Part shown: one piece after another, positions 34,643 to 43,324 of the stretch
Numbering within the stretch: the first letter of the stretch is position 1
Layout of the letters: every line of letters begins with the position of its first letter
Assembly: GCF_023715885.1 (NCBI RefSeq)
Contig: NZ_JAMBOY010000001.1
Location: 310,001 to 374,000 of the forward strand
Direction: 5' to 3'
DNA from: Microbacterium hydrocarbonoxydans
GTDB lineage: Bacteria; Actinomycetota; Actinomycetes; Actinomycetales; Microbacteriaceae
DNA: 64,000 nt
Notes under the pieces: model-generated
What the model was told of the DNA's origin: nothing
What the model saw: only the letters and a program-made list of their open reading frames with translations
The model's database searches: none
Position numbers and translations under genes: made by a program

Positions 34643-34670
34643 CGGGGAGGCGGCTCGCGCCGCCTCCCCG
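34643..34670 (-). terminator. Intrinsic terminator of csbD-like gene
   Basis: CGGGGAGGCGG (34643-34653) pairs with CCGCCTCCCCG (34660-34670) around a 6-nt loop. On the minus strand it is followed by CTGCTTTTT, a proper U-tract. It sits 16 bp after the csbD-like stop. Confidence 0.85.
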
Positions 34671-34685
34671 CACTGTGCGTCCGCC

Positions 34686-34859
34686 TCAGTTCTTGAAGGC
34701 GTCCTTGACGTTCTCGCCGGCCTTCTTGGCATCGGCCTTGACCTGGTCGGCCTTGCCCTCGGCCTCGAGCTTCTCGTTGTCGGTCAGCTTGCCGACCGCT
34801 TCCTTTGCCTTGCCGGAGATGTCCTGCGCGGCGTTCTTGATCTTGTCATCGAGTCCCAT
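34686..34859 (-). CDS. CsbD-like stress protein
   Basis: A 57-residue CsbD-type protein (MGLDDKIKNAAQDISGKAKEAVG), Lys/Ala/Glu-rich and predicted helical and unstructured in solution. Relatives are general-stress proteins. Start ATG 34859 with GGGAAG upstream. It has its own terminator. Located between the ProP-like carrier gene and a small membrane protein gene. Confidence 0.9.
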   Translation of the reverse strand: MGLDDKIKNAAQDISGKAKEAVGKLTDNEKLEAEGKADQVKADAKKAGENVKDAFKN

Positions 34860-34904
34860 GAGGGCTTCCCTTCTCTCTTCCAACGGTGGCCTGCGGCCTG
34901 CAGT

Positions 34905-35168
34905 TCACTGCTGCAGAAGCTGTGTGACGATGACGGTCATCAGCGGCGCGGATGCCGCGGCGACGAGCACCATGAGCCCTGCCGCGCCGAGGATCTCGCG
35001 CGGCGGGCGAGCGGAGACGAGGGACGCGCGATCGATCCCGATCACGCGTCCCACGGCCTCGCTGGCGGGGAGCGGCGCGAGGCTGGCCGCATCCGTGAGC
35101 GTCGACGTCGCGTCATGTGGGGCCGTATCGACGCGAGCGGGGGAATTCGCTGCTCCGGACATATCCAT
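34905..35168 (-). CDS. Small membrane protein
   Basis: An 87-residue protein with a polar N-terminal 60 residues and one hydrophobic C-terminal helix (ILGAAGLMVLVAAASAPLMTVIV). No family recognised. It starts 24 bp from the CTAG-N5-CTAG palindrome at 35192, so it may belong to the same regulon. It precedes csbD-like by 45 bp. Confidence 0.55.
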   Translation of the reverse strand: MDMSGAANSPARVDTAPHDATSTLTDAASLAPLPASEAVGRVIGIDRASLVSARPPREILGAAGLMVLVAAASAPLMTVIVTQLLQQ

Positions 35169-35191
35169 CACCTACCTTCGATGGCAGGTTA

Positions 35192-35204
35192 CTAGATGAA
35201 CTAG
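35192..35204. promoter_or_regulatory. CTAG-N5-CTAG site 3
   Basis: CTAGATGAACTAG between the small membrane protein gene (minus) and the SDR/DUF2867 gene (plus); another CTAG half-site follows at 35217-35220. Same spacing as sites 1 and 2. Confidence 0.6.
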
Positions 35205-35255
35205 TGATTTGGAAGCCTAGTGATCTTTCGGCATCCTCGGCATACCCTCGGAAGC

Positions 35256-36839
35256 ATGACGGAGCTCACCCAGCCCACCGGCCACGAAGAAGCGCTGCGC
35301 GCCGTCCTGCGCGAAGACGGATCAATGCCCCGAGCGCTGGTCCTCGGAGCCACCGGATACATCGGCGGGCGTCTCACCCCGCGACTCCTGAACGCCGGCT
35401 ACCGCGTGCGCATTCTGGCGCGCGACGCGGCGCGCGCGGCATCCTTCCCCTGGGGATCCGACTCCGAGATCGTCGAAGGATCCGCCGATGACGAGGATGC
35501 CGTCCGCGAGGCCATGCGCGACGTCGACGTCGTGTACTACCTGATCCACTCGATGTCGGCGGGCAAGGGCTTCGAGGAGAGCGATGAGCGCGCAGCGCAG
35601 ACGGTGGCGGATGCCGCGGCGGCCGCCGGCGTGCGTCGCATCGTGTACCTCGGCGGACTGCATCCCGACGACGTGAAGCTCTCGGCGCACCTGCGGTCCC
35701 GAGTGCATGTGGGCGAGATCTTCCTGCGGTCGGGCGTCCCGACGCTGGTGCTGCAGGCCGGTGTCGTGATCGGCTCCGGGTCGGCGTCGTTCGAGATGAT
35801 CCGCCACCTGACCGAGGTGCTGCCGTATATGCCGGCGCCGAAGTGGGTGCGCAACCGCATCCAGCCGATCGCGGTGCGCGACGTGCTGCACTACCTGCTC
35901 GGCGCCGCCCGCGTCGACGACGACGTGAACCGCGCCGTCGACATCGGCGGACCCGACGTGCTGCGTTACGGCCAGATGATGAACGGCTATGCCGTCGAGG
36001 CGGGCCTCCCCCAGCGCGCGATCGCCGCGCTGCCGGTGCTGACTCCCGGCCTTGCCTCGCACTGGGTGAACCTCGTCACCCCCGTGCCGCGCTCGATCGC
36101 CCGGCCGCTCGTGGCGTCGCTGCAGAACGAGTGCATCGTCAAGGACCGCGCCGTCGACGACCTCATCCCCCGCCCCGAGGGTGGACTCACGCCGTACCGT
36201 CAGGCCGTGCGGGCGGCCCTCGGGCGCGTGAACGCGGATGCGATCGAGACGAGCTGGCAGGACTCCGAGGTCTCCGGCGCGCCGAGCGATCCCCTGCCGA
36301 GTGACCCCGAATGGGCGGGGCGCATGGTCTTCACGGATGCGCGATCGCTGAAGACGAGCGCCCCGGTCGACGGCCTGTGGCGCGTGATCATCGGCATCGG
36401 CGGAGAGAACGGGTGGTACTCGTCGCCGTTCCTCTGGGCCGTGCGCGGCTGGATGGACCGCCTCGTCGGCGGTGTCGGCCTGCGCCGAGGACGACGGAAC
36501 AAGGCCGCAGCGCGGGTCGGCGACGCGATCGACTTCTGGCGCGTGGAGGCCGTCGAGGAGCCGGGGCGCGACACCGAGGCGTCGGACGCGAGCGGCGGGC
36601 TCCTGCGGCTGCGGGCCGAGATGAAGGTGCCCGGCGAGGCGTGGCTCGAGCTGCGCGCACTGCCCGACGGCACCGGCGCGCGCTACGAGCAACGGGCCGT
36701 GTTCTTCCCCCGCGGACTCGCCGGCCGCCTGTACTGGTTCGCCGTGCTGCCCTTCCACGGGTTCATCTTCGCCGGCATGGCGGCGCGCATCACGGCCGCC
36801 GCGGAGAAGCCGGTCGAGACCGTCGCGCCCGGGCACTGA
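35256..36839 (+). CDS. NAD(P)H-binding SDR with DUF2867 domain
   Basis: A 527-residue two-domain protein. The N-terminal atypical-SDR Rossmann domain has ALVLGATGYIGGRL and lies between about 25 and 310. The C-terminal half (about 345-520) matches the DUF2867 pattern, including GLWRVIIGIGGENGWY and the end FAVLPFHGFIFAGMAARI. Such proteins are thought to act on membrane or small-molecule redox substrates; function is unproven. ATG 35256 chosen. It follows site 3. Confidence 0.85.
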   Translation: MTELTQPTGHEEALRAVLREDGSMPRALVLGATGYIGGRLTPRLLNAGYRVRILARDAARAASFPWGSDSEIVEGSADDEDAVREAMRDVDVVYYLIHSMSAGKGFEESDERAAQTVADAAAAAGVRRIVYLGGLHPDDVKLSAHLRSRVHVGEIFLRSGVPTLVLQAGVVIGSGSASFEMIRHLTEVLPYMPAPKWVRNRIQPIAVRDVLHYLLGAARVDDDVNRAVDIGGPDVLRYGQMMNGYAVEAGLPQRAIAALPVLTPGLASHWVNLVTPVPRSIARPLVASLQNECIVKDRAVDDLIPRPEGGLTPYRQAVRAALGRVNADAIETSWQDSEVSGAPSDPLPSDPEWAGRMVFTDARSLKTSAPVDGLWRVIIGIGGENGWYSSPFLWAVRGWMDRLVGGVGLRRGRRNKAAARVGDAIDFWRVEAVEEPGRDTEASDASGGLLRLRAEMKVPGEAWLELRALPDGTGARYEQRAVFFPRGLAGRLYWFAVLPFHGFIFAGMAARITAAAEKPVETVAPGH

Positions 36840-36870
36840 CGCGGCCGGCCGGGGCGCCGCGGCTGTCGAA

Positions 36871-36918
36871 AGATCAGAAACGCCGCGGAACGGCATCCGT
36901 CCGCGGCGTTTCTGATCT
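36871..36918. terminator. 19-bp perfect bidirectional terminator
   Basis: AGATCAGAAACGCCGCGGA (36871-36889) pairs exactly with 36900-36918 around a 10-nt loop. It sits between the convergent SDR and BCCT genes; both flanks have short A or T runs in the stem base. Confidence 0.8.
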
Positions 36919-36939
36919 CTCGTCCGGAGACCGGCGCGG

Positions 36940-38940
36940 CTAGCGCTCGGTGGGGGCGGCGCCGCCGGACTCGTCGACCGACTCGGCCGTGTCCTCCGCG
37001 AGCGCCGCGGGCGGATCGGTCGGGGCAGGGGATGCCGCAGCATCCGCCCCGGCATCCGTCTCCGCATCCGGGATGACGTCGATCGCCTCGGTGGCCGTCG
37101 CGTAGACCTCGGCGAGGCTGTCGTCGACCTCCGCCTCGTCGATCCAGGCGAGATCGTCCTCCGAGTGGTCGTACTCGACGGGGACGAGCGCGAAGTCGTC
37201 GCCGTACTCCTCGAGCCCGGCCATGACGCTGTGCCGCACGGCCATCCGCGCATAGCGCTCGCGCAGGATCATGGGGTCACGCCGCAGATCCTTCATGAAC
37301 GCGACCATCATGAACGCCATGATCACCGCGAACGGCAGCGCCGCGATGATCGTCACGTTCTGCAGCGAGCGCAGACCGCTCCCCTCCTCGCCGCTGACGA
37401 GCAGCACGGCGGCGATGACTCCGACGAGCACACCCCAGACGACCGCGACCCAGCGCGCCGGGTCGGGGCGGCCCTGCTGTGACAGCGTGCCCATCACGAG
37501 GGATGCCGAGTCGGCTCCGGTGATGAAGAAGATCGAGATCAGCAGGATCAGCAGGATGCTGGTGATCAGCGGGAACGGGAGGTTCTCGAGCACGCCGAAC
37601 AGCACCTCCTCCGGCGGGTCGACCGTGAGGCCGGCGCCGTCCATCTGCTGCTGGATGGCCGTGGTGCCGAAGATCGCGAACCAGATGAGCGAGATCGCGG
37701 CGGGCACGACGATGACGACCGAGACGAACTGGCGCAGCGTGCGGCCGCGAGAGATCTTCGCGATGAACATGCCCACGAAGGGCGACCACGAGATCCACCA
37801 CGCCCAGTAGAAGATCGTCCAGCTGGAGAGGAACATCTGCGCCTCATCGCCCTGGGATGCCGAGCGCGCGATCATCTGCGGCAGGTCGCCGAGGAACTGC
37901 ACGGCCACCGACGGGATGACGTTGAGGATCAGCAGGGTGGGGCCGACGAAGAACACGAAGAACGCGAGCACGAGGGCCGCGACCGCGTTGATGTTCGACA
38001 GCGCCTGGATGCCCTTGCTCACGCCCGAGACGGCGGAGGCGATGAAGCACGCGGTGAGCACGGCGATGACCGCGATGAGGATGCCGTTGCCCAGCGGGCC
38101 GGCTCCCGTGACGATCTCGACGCCGTGGCCGATCTGGAGGGCTCCGAGGCCCAGCGACGCCGCGGTGCCGAACAGCGTCACGATGATCGAGAAGATGTCG
38201 ATCGTGCGGCCGAGCGGTCCGGTGGTGCGGCCCTCTCCGAGCAGCGGAGCGAAGATCGACGAGATCAGCGGAGTGCGGCCGCGGCGGAAAGCTCCGTACG
38301 CGATCGCGCCGCCGACGAGCGCGTAGAAGGCCCATGCCTGCGGACCCCAGTGGTAGAGCACCTGCGCCTGAGCCGTGTGCATCGCCTCGAGTGTGTTCGC
38401 CTCGACCGTGCCCGGCGGCGGGCTCTCGAAGAACGTCAGCGGTTCGGCGGCGCCCCAGAAGACGAGGCCGATGCCCATGCCTGCGGCGAACAGCATCGAG
38501 ATCCACGAGAACATCGAGAACTCGGGCTCCTCGTCGTCGCGACCGAGCGGGATGCGTCCGTAGCGACTGAAGCCGATGAAGAGCATGAACACGAGGATGA
38601 CGGTGGCGATCGTCGTGAAGAAGAAGCCGAAGTACTCGACCACCCACGCGAGCACGGTCGACGTCGTACCCGCCAGGTTGTCGCCCGCGAACACGCCCCA
38701 CGCGATGAACGCGATGGTGAGGGATGCCGCGACACCGAAGACCAGCGGGTCGGTGCGGTACGTGCGGCCGGTCTCCTCGACCGAGACGCCTGGCACCAGG
38801 GCCGGGTGCACGCTGCGCGGCGGGACAGCGGCGATGTCGCGGACGATCTTGCCCGCCTGCATCCCGGCCTGCCGCAGGGTTCCGGTGTGGGTCTTCTGAA
38901 CGTCGGTCCGCGAGTGGGGTTTCTCGTCAGGAGTGTCCAT
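36940..38940 (-). CDS. BCCT-family betaine/choline transporter
   Basis: A 666-residue carrier with 12 predicted helices (residues about 75-555). BCCT signatures: FSMFSWISMLFAAGMGIGLV with the Na+/substrate GMGIG loop, and the FYWAWWISWSPFVGMFIA tryptophan box of helix 8. A 110-residue acidic, Ala-rich cytoplasmic tail follows, where osmotic sensing is located in BetP-like proteins. Probable substrate is glycine betaine, choline or ectoine; which one cannot be read. Start ATG 38940, an upstream ATG at 38960 being possible. Confidence 0.93.
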   Translation of the reverse strand: MDTPDEKPHSRTDVQKTHTGTLRQAGMQAGKIVRDIAAVPPRSVHPALVPGVSVEETGRTYRTDPLVFGVAASLTIAFIAWGVFAGDNLAGTTSTVLAWVVEYFGFFFTTIATVILVFMLFIGFSRYGRIPLGRDDEEPEFSMFSWISMLFAAGMGIGLVFWGAAEPLTFFESPPPGTVEANTLEAMHTAQAQVLYHWGPQAWAFYALVGGAIAYGAFRRGRTPLISSIFAPLLGEGRTTGPLGRTIDIFSIIVTLFGTAASLGLGALQIGHGVEIVTGAGPLGNGILIAVIAVLTACFIASAVSGVSKGIQALSNINAVAALVLAFFVFFVGPTLLILNVIPSVAVQFLGDLPQMIARSASQGDEAQMFLSSWTIFYWAWWISWSPFVGMFIAKISRGRTLRQFVSVVIVVPAAISLIWFAIFGTTAIQQQMDGAGLTVDPPEEVLFGVLENLPFPLITSILLILLISIFFITGADSASLVMGTLSQQGRPDPARWVAVVWGVLVGVIAAVLLVSGEEGSGLRSLQNVTIIAALPFAVIMAFMMVAFMKDLRRDPMILRERYARMAVRHSVMAGLEEYGDDFALVPVEYDHSEDDLAWIDEAEVDDSLAEVYATATEAIDVIPDAETDAGADAAASPAPTDPPAALAEDTAESVDESGGAAPTER

Positions 38941-39086
38941 GACTCCCGATTCTCCCATGCCGGAATACTGCGGTTCGTCTCGGAAAACCCAGACCACCCG
39001 CGGGATCCGCGGCGAGTCGCAGCCCGGCACGCCGAGCGGATGCCGTCGTCTCTCCGTTCTCCGGAAGTGTTTCACCCCCGAACAGG

Positions 39087-40775
39087 TCAGCGGGAGCGGC
39101 GGCCCACGCCCGCGAAGACGGCGTGCAGCAGCGGCAGCGCCGACACGCAGATCAGCGTGATGCCGAGCGGCTCGAGCGACGGCACGAGCAGCGCCCCGCC
39201 GACGAGCATCGCCGCGAACAGCACACCCGAGCCGATGCGCCGGGCGATGCCCTCGAGCCGGTCGAGGCGGCGTTCCAGGCGCGACGTGTCGAAGGTCACG
39301 GTCCCCGCGTCGACGCGCGAGATGATCGCGTCGATCCGCTTCGGCAGTCGATAGGTGATCGCGGCGGTCTCCATCGCCTGGTCGGCCATGTCGCGCATGA
39401 GGCCGCTGCTCTCCTCGCGCAGGAGTCGACCGGCGTACGGCTCCGCGGCATCCCACACGTTGAAGTCGGGGTCGAGGCTCGAGCACATTCCCGAGGTCAG
39501 CGACACCGCCCGGATGAGCAGCAGCATGTTCTCGGGCAGCTGCAGCGGGAGCGAGCGCACCATGTCGCCGAACTCGTTCGCGAAGTCGGCGAACTCGCGC
39601 GGGTCGACCTTGGCGAGCTCAGCGAATCCCATGCCTCCGAAGCGGGCGAACAGGGCGGTGAGCGCTCGTTCGAGCTCGCCCGTGTCGGCCGACGGCAGCA
39701 GCACGCCGATCTCCTGCGCGGCGGCGACGAGCCCATGGCTGTCGCGCGCGGTCACGGCGATGAGCAGCGTGCGCAGACCGGCGCGGAGGTTTGCCGGCAC
39801 CTCGGCCATCATCCCGAAGTCGATGAACGTGAGTCGGAAGCCGGCCGGCAACGACGCGTCCGGGGTGACGAAGATGTTGCCGGGGTGCGGGTCGGCGTGC
39901 ACGAAGCTGTGCGTGAACACCTGGTCGAACATGACCTCGGCGAACGCGTCCGCGACGGCGGAGGGGTCGATGCCCGCCGTGCGCAGAGCAACCGTGTCGT
40001 TGATCTTGATGGCCGTGACGTCGGAGAGGGTGAGCACGCGGCGAGTCGACCGCTCCCAGACGATCTCGGGGGCGTCGATGCGCGGATCGTCCGCGAAGTT
40101 CTCGCGGAAGCGCTCGGCGCTGCCCGCCTCGTGCAGGTAGTCGATCTCCTCGAAGCTCGTCGCCGCGAACTCCTCGACGAGGGCTGGCGCGTCGACACGG
40201 TCCGACACGAAGCGCACCCGCATCGCCCACCGCGCGACGCGGCGGAGGGCGGAGAGATCGACCGCGACGATCTCGTCGATGCCCGGCCGCTGCACCTTCA
40301 CGACGACGTCGGAGAGGCCCGTGTCCGCGGCATCCTGATCCGACAGCCGTGCGCGATGCGCCTGACCGAGGGATGCCGCGGCGACGGGCGTCTCGTCGAA
40401 CCAGGCGAAGACGCTGCTCAGCGGGGCGCCGAGCTCGGCCTCCGCCACGCGCCGGATGTCGGCGAAGGCGACGGCCGGCACCTCATCCTGGAGCCCCTCG
40501 AGCTCCTTCGTGATCTCGGGCGGCAGCACGTCGAGGCGGGACGACATGAACTGCCCGACCTTGATCATCAAGCCGCCGAGGTCGACCGCGAGTGCGTGGA
40601 ACCGTCGCGCGAAACGCTGCATGCGCGGCCCGCGGGTGCGTTCGGCGATGCGGGTGAGCCCGAACCGTGGGAGCACGAGTTCGAACCACCAGATCGCGAT
40701 GAACTCGCGGGCCGCGAACGACACGATGCGGCGGTAGCGGGCGCGATGGGCGCCCTGCGCCGCGGCATCCGTCAT
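39087..40775 (-). CDS. ABC1/UbiB-family atypical kinase
   Basis: A 562-residue protein-kinase-like (PKL) protein. The family KxGQ motif is MIKVGQFMSSRLDVLP; the Ala-rich nucleotide loop is VAAASLGQAHRA; the catalytic region is FVHADPHPGNIF and IDFGMMAEV. Two hydrophobic helices lie at the C terminus (LFAAMLVGGALLV...ITLICVSALPLLHAVF), giving membrane anchoring. UbiB relatives support quinone or isoprenoid lipid metabolism. Downstream of a PadR regulator gene by 23 bp, probably one operon. Confidence 0.91.
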   Translation of the reverse strand: MTDAAAQGAHRARYRRIVSFAAREFIAIWWFELVLPRFGLTRIAERTRGPRMQRFARRFHALAVDLGGLMIKVGQFMSSRLDVLPPEITKELEGLQDEVPAVAFADIRRVAEAELGAPLSSVFAWFDETPVAAASLGQAHRARLSDQDAADTGLSDVVVKVQRPGIDEIVAVDLSALRRVARWAMRVRFVSDRVDAPALVEEFAATSFEEIDYLHEAGSAERFRENFADDPRIDAPEIVWERSTRRVLTLSDVTAIKINDTVALRTAGIDPSAVADAFAEVMFDQVFTHSFVHADPHPGNIFVTPDASLPAGFRLTFIDFGMMAEVPANLRAGLRTLLIAVTARDSHGLVAAAQEIGVLLPSADTGELERALTALFARFGGMGFAELAKVDPREFADFANEFGDMVRSLPLQLPENMLLLIRAVSLTSGMCSSLDPDFNVWDAAEPYAGRLLREESSGLMRDMADQAMETAAITYRLPKRIDAIISRVDAGTVTFDTSRLERRLDRLEGIARRIGSGVLFAAMLVGGALLVPSLEPLGITLICVSALPLLHAVFAGVGRRSR

Positions 40776-40798
40776 CGATGGTTCCCGTTCGTTCGCGT

Positions 40799-41422
40799 TC
40801 AGTCCTGAGCGAGGATCGTGTACAGCCTACGGCGGGCCTCGTCGAGCACGTCGATGGCCTGCTGCACCTGCTCGGGGCTGCCGCTGCGGCCGACCTGGGC
40901 GGCGGCGGCCGCGAGGTCGACACCGGCCTTCGGCAGCGCGGAGAACCGCGGGTCGTTGCGGTGGCCGTCCTTGGTGGAGCTGGACACCCACGGCGCGGGC
41001 GTCTCGGTCGACTCGGCGGCGACGGCGCGACCGGCTTCGGTGAGCGAATAGGTCTTGCGACCGTTCTGCTCGTCGGCCTCGATCAGGCCCTCGTCGGCGA
41101 GCAGCTGCAGCGTCGGGTAGACGGATCCCGCGCTGGGCTTCCACGATCCGCCGCTGCGCTCGGCGATCTCGCTGATGATCTGGTAGCCGTGCATGGGCCG
41201 CTCCGCGAGGAGCGAGAGCACGGCGGTGCGGACGTCGCCGCGCGCCATGCGCGTGCCGCCGCTGGGACGCTGCTGGTCGAACGACTTGCGGAGCTGGTCG
41301 AGCGCGTCGAAGATCGCGCCGGCCGGGCCGTTGGGGCTGCCGAGTCCGCCGGATCCGAAGATGCCGCCAAGCGGGTTCTCGCCGCTGTTCGAGCCGGTGC
41401 CGAAGGGGAATGCGTTGTTCAT
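40799..41422 (-). CDS. PadR-family transcriptional regulator
   Basis: A 207-residue PadR protein. After a Gly/Asn-rich 55-residue N terminus comes the winged helix: ARGDVRTAVLSLLAERPMHGYQII and GSVYPTLQLLADEGLIEADEQNGRKTY. The C-terminal dimerisation helix is at about 175-205. ATG 41422 with GGGAGG upstream. First gene of an operon with the ABC1 kinase; a perfect palindrome lies 44 bp upstream. Confidence 0.91.
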   Translation of the reverse strand: MNNAFPFGTGSNSGENPLGGIFGSGGLGSPNGPAGAIFDALDQLRKSFDQQRPSGGTRMARGDVRTAVLSLLAERPMHGYQIISEIAERSGGSWKPSAGSVYPTLQLLADEGLIEADEQNGRKTYSLTEAGRAVAAESTETPAPWVSSSTKDGHRNDPRFSALPKAGVDLAAAAAQVGRSGSPEQVQQAIDVLDEARRRLYTILAQD

Positions 41423-41465
41423 GATGACCTCCCAGTGCTGTTGGTGGAGCCGGTGAGCGATACTC

Positions 41466-41479
41466 AACGATATATCGTT
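41466..41479. promoter_or_regulatory. AACGATATATCGTT palindrome (PadR operator candidate)
   Basis: A perfect 14-bp AT-rich palindrome upstream of the PadR/ABC1 operon, in an otherwise GC-rich region and near a possible -10 box. Position and symmetry fit PadR autorepression. Confidence 0.65.
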
Positions 41480-41550
41480 AACCCTGGGTGCGGGGTGGGA
41501 GTTTCGACGTCCCAGACGGGGCGTAGCCCATGGCATCCTGCATGCCCGAC

Positions 41551-41596
41551 GCACGGATGCAGGCCGCACAGCGCCCGAACCGCCCTGCATCCGTGC
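41551..41596. repeat. GCACGGATGCAGG inverted repeat in 305-bp gene-free stretch
   Basis: GCACGGATGCAGG (41551-41563) and its exact inverse (41584-41596) form a 13-bp stem with a 20-nt loop. Related words GCATCCTGCAT and ACCTGCAGGACG flank it. The rest of the stretch 41480-41727 between the divergent PadR and glycosyltransferase genes shows no gene. Confidence 0.5.
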
Positions 41597-41727
41597 ACCC
41601 GACCTGCAGGACGCCACGACTGAGCGTTAGGACGCGCGCGTCGCGGCAGCACGTTCCGACTGCACGTCAGGACGATCGTGGCAACCCCCGTGCGGGTCCA
41701 TAGGTGACACTGATTGACTGCTCCACG

Positions 41728-43302
41728 ATGTCGACAGTGTCCGAAGATCCCCAGTCCCCTCCCGCCGAGTCGGTGCGCGTGAGCGTGGTCGTGCCCGTGT
41801 TCAATCCGAACGAGGCGTTCGACGAGCTCATCGCCTCGCTCGACCGGCAGACCCTCGACCGCTCGCGGTTCGAGGTGCTGCTGTGCGACGACGGGTCCGA
41901 TGAGAAGACCAGGGAGCGACTGGCAACGGTCGAGAGCACGCGGCCCCACGTGCGAGTGCTGTACCTGCCGCACTCCGGATGGCCCGGGACCCCCCGCAAC
42001 GAGGGCGTCGCCGCGGCGCGCGGTCGCTACGTGCAGTTCGTCGATCAGGACGACTGGCTGTTCGAGTCAGCGCTCGAGGCCCTGTGCGACTACGCCGACG
42101 AGCACGGCTCTGACGTCGTCGTGGGCAAGGAGGTCGGGATCGGCCGCCCGCTGCCCCGCCGCATCTACCGCCGGGACGTGCCGGACGCGAAGCTCGGCGA
42201 GGACCCGCTGCTCGAGATGCTCACGCCGCACAAGATGTTCCGAACGGCGTTCCTGCGCGAGAAGCAGGTGCGCTTCCCCGACGGCAAGGTGCGGCTCGAG
42301 GATCACCTCTTCGTGATGCGCGCGTACTTCGAGGCGCGCACGATCTCGATCCTCGGAAGCGTGCCCTGCTACGCCTGGGTGAAGCGCTCGGGCAGCGCGA
42401 GCTCGTCACGGATCGACCCGGAATCGTACTTCCCCCACCTCGAGGCCGTGCTCGATCTGGTCGAGCGGTACACCGAGCCGGGGCGCCTGCGCGACCGCCT
42501 GCTGCGGCACTGGTTCCGCGGCAAGATCCTCAAGCGGGTGGCGGGCAAGCGGATGGTCGGATACCCCGCCGAGTACCGCACCCGGCTGCTCGACGCCGTG
42601 GTGCCGATCGTGCAGCGCCGGTTCGGACCGGGCGTCGACGCGGGGCTCGCCTTCCCACAGCGGATCCGCGCAGCGCTGCTGCGCGCCGATCGACGGGCCG
42701 ATCTGGTGGCGTTCGCGCGGTTCGAGAAGGAGATGGAGTGCCGGGTCGCGGTGACCTCGGCATCCTGGTCGCGCGGCGGCGGGCTGAGCCTCGGACTGCG
42801 GGTCGCGATCACCCGTGACGGCCAGGACGCGCTCGTGTTCGACGACGGCGGCACGCTCACGTCGCTGCCCGTGCCGATGGACGGGCTGCCGACCGGACTG
42901 CTCGAGGCAGGACGAGAACTGCGCAACGACCGGATCGAGCTCGTGCTTCCCGGCGAGGGCAGCTCGGTCAGGCACCTGGCGAGCGCATCGCTGCGCAAGC
43001 GGTCGACCACGACGATCGCGATCGACCCGCTGCGCGTGTTCGGACCCGACGACGAGTCCCGCGAGGCGCGGATCATCGCCAAGGTCCGCCGCGCGGGCTG
43101 GACGTTCGACGTACCCCTGACCTCGGATGCCGCGACGCTGGCCGGCGCGGGGCGCTCGCCGCTCCTCGCCGGACGCACCTGCACTCCGGTCGCGGCTCGC
43201 GGCGGCGCGGTCGAGCTGCGTCGGGTCTGGCCCGGGGGCCGGTTCAAGGATCTGGCCGGTCGGGCGGTGCGCCGGATGCGCAGCCGCGCGCACAGGCGCT
43301 GA
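41728..43302 (+). CDS. Family 2 glycosyltransferase with C-terminal extension
   Basis: A 524-residue GT-A fold transferase. The domain (about 15-260) has VSVVVPVFNPNEAFDELIASL, LLCDDGSDEKT and VQFVDQDDWL (DxD-type metal/nucleotide motif). The remaining 260 residues have no recognised family and look like a beta-rich module (DALVFDDGGTLTSLPVPMDGL). No membrane helices. It may glycosylate a wall or surface polymer; ATG 41728 chosen over an in-frame GTG 24 bp upstream. Confidence 0.88.
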   Translation: MSTVSEDPQSPPAESVRVSVVVPVFNPNEAFDELIASLDRQTLDRSRFEVLLCDDGSDEKTRERLATVESTRPHVRVLYLPHSGWPGTPRNEGVAAARGRYVQFVDQDDWLFESALEALCDYADEHGSDVVVGKEVGIGRPLPRRIYRRDVPDAKLGEDPLLEMLTPHKMFRTAFLREKQVRFPDGKVRLEDHLFVMRAYFEARTISILGSVPCYAWVKRSGSASSSRIDPESYFPHLEAVLDLVERYTEPGRLRDRLLRHWFRGKILKRVAGKRMVGYPAEYRTRLLDAVVPIVQRRFGPGVDAGLAFPQRIRAALLRADRRADLVAFARFEKEMECRVAVTSASWSRGGGLSLGLRVAITRDGQDALVFDDGGTLTSLPVPMDGLPTGLLEAGRELRNDRIELVLPGEGSSVRHLASASLRKRSTTTIAIDPLRVFGPDDESREARIIAKVRRAGWTFDVPLTSDAATLAGAGRSPLLAGRTCTPVAARGGAVELRRVWPGGRFKDLAGRAVRRMRSRAHRR

Positions 43303-43314
43303 GGAGGCGCCTGT
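43292..43314. terminator. 8-bp stem across the glycosyltransferase stop codon
   Basis: ACAGGCGC (43292-43299) pairs with GCGCCTGT (43307-43314); the loop holds the stop codon. It lies between convergent gene ends only 22 bp apart. Confidence 0.5.
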
Positions 43315-43324
43315 TCCGGCCGGG

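Noticed and set aside
36940-39486. Longer start for the BCCT carrier
   Set aside because: The extra 182 N-terminal codons are Arg/His-rich and run through intergenic DNA and into the neighbouring kinase gene region; the transporter begins normally at 38940.
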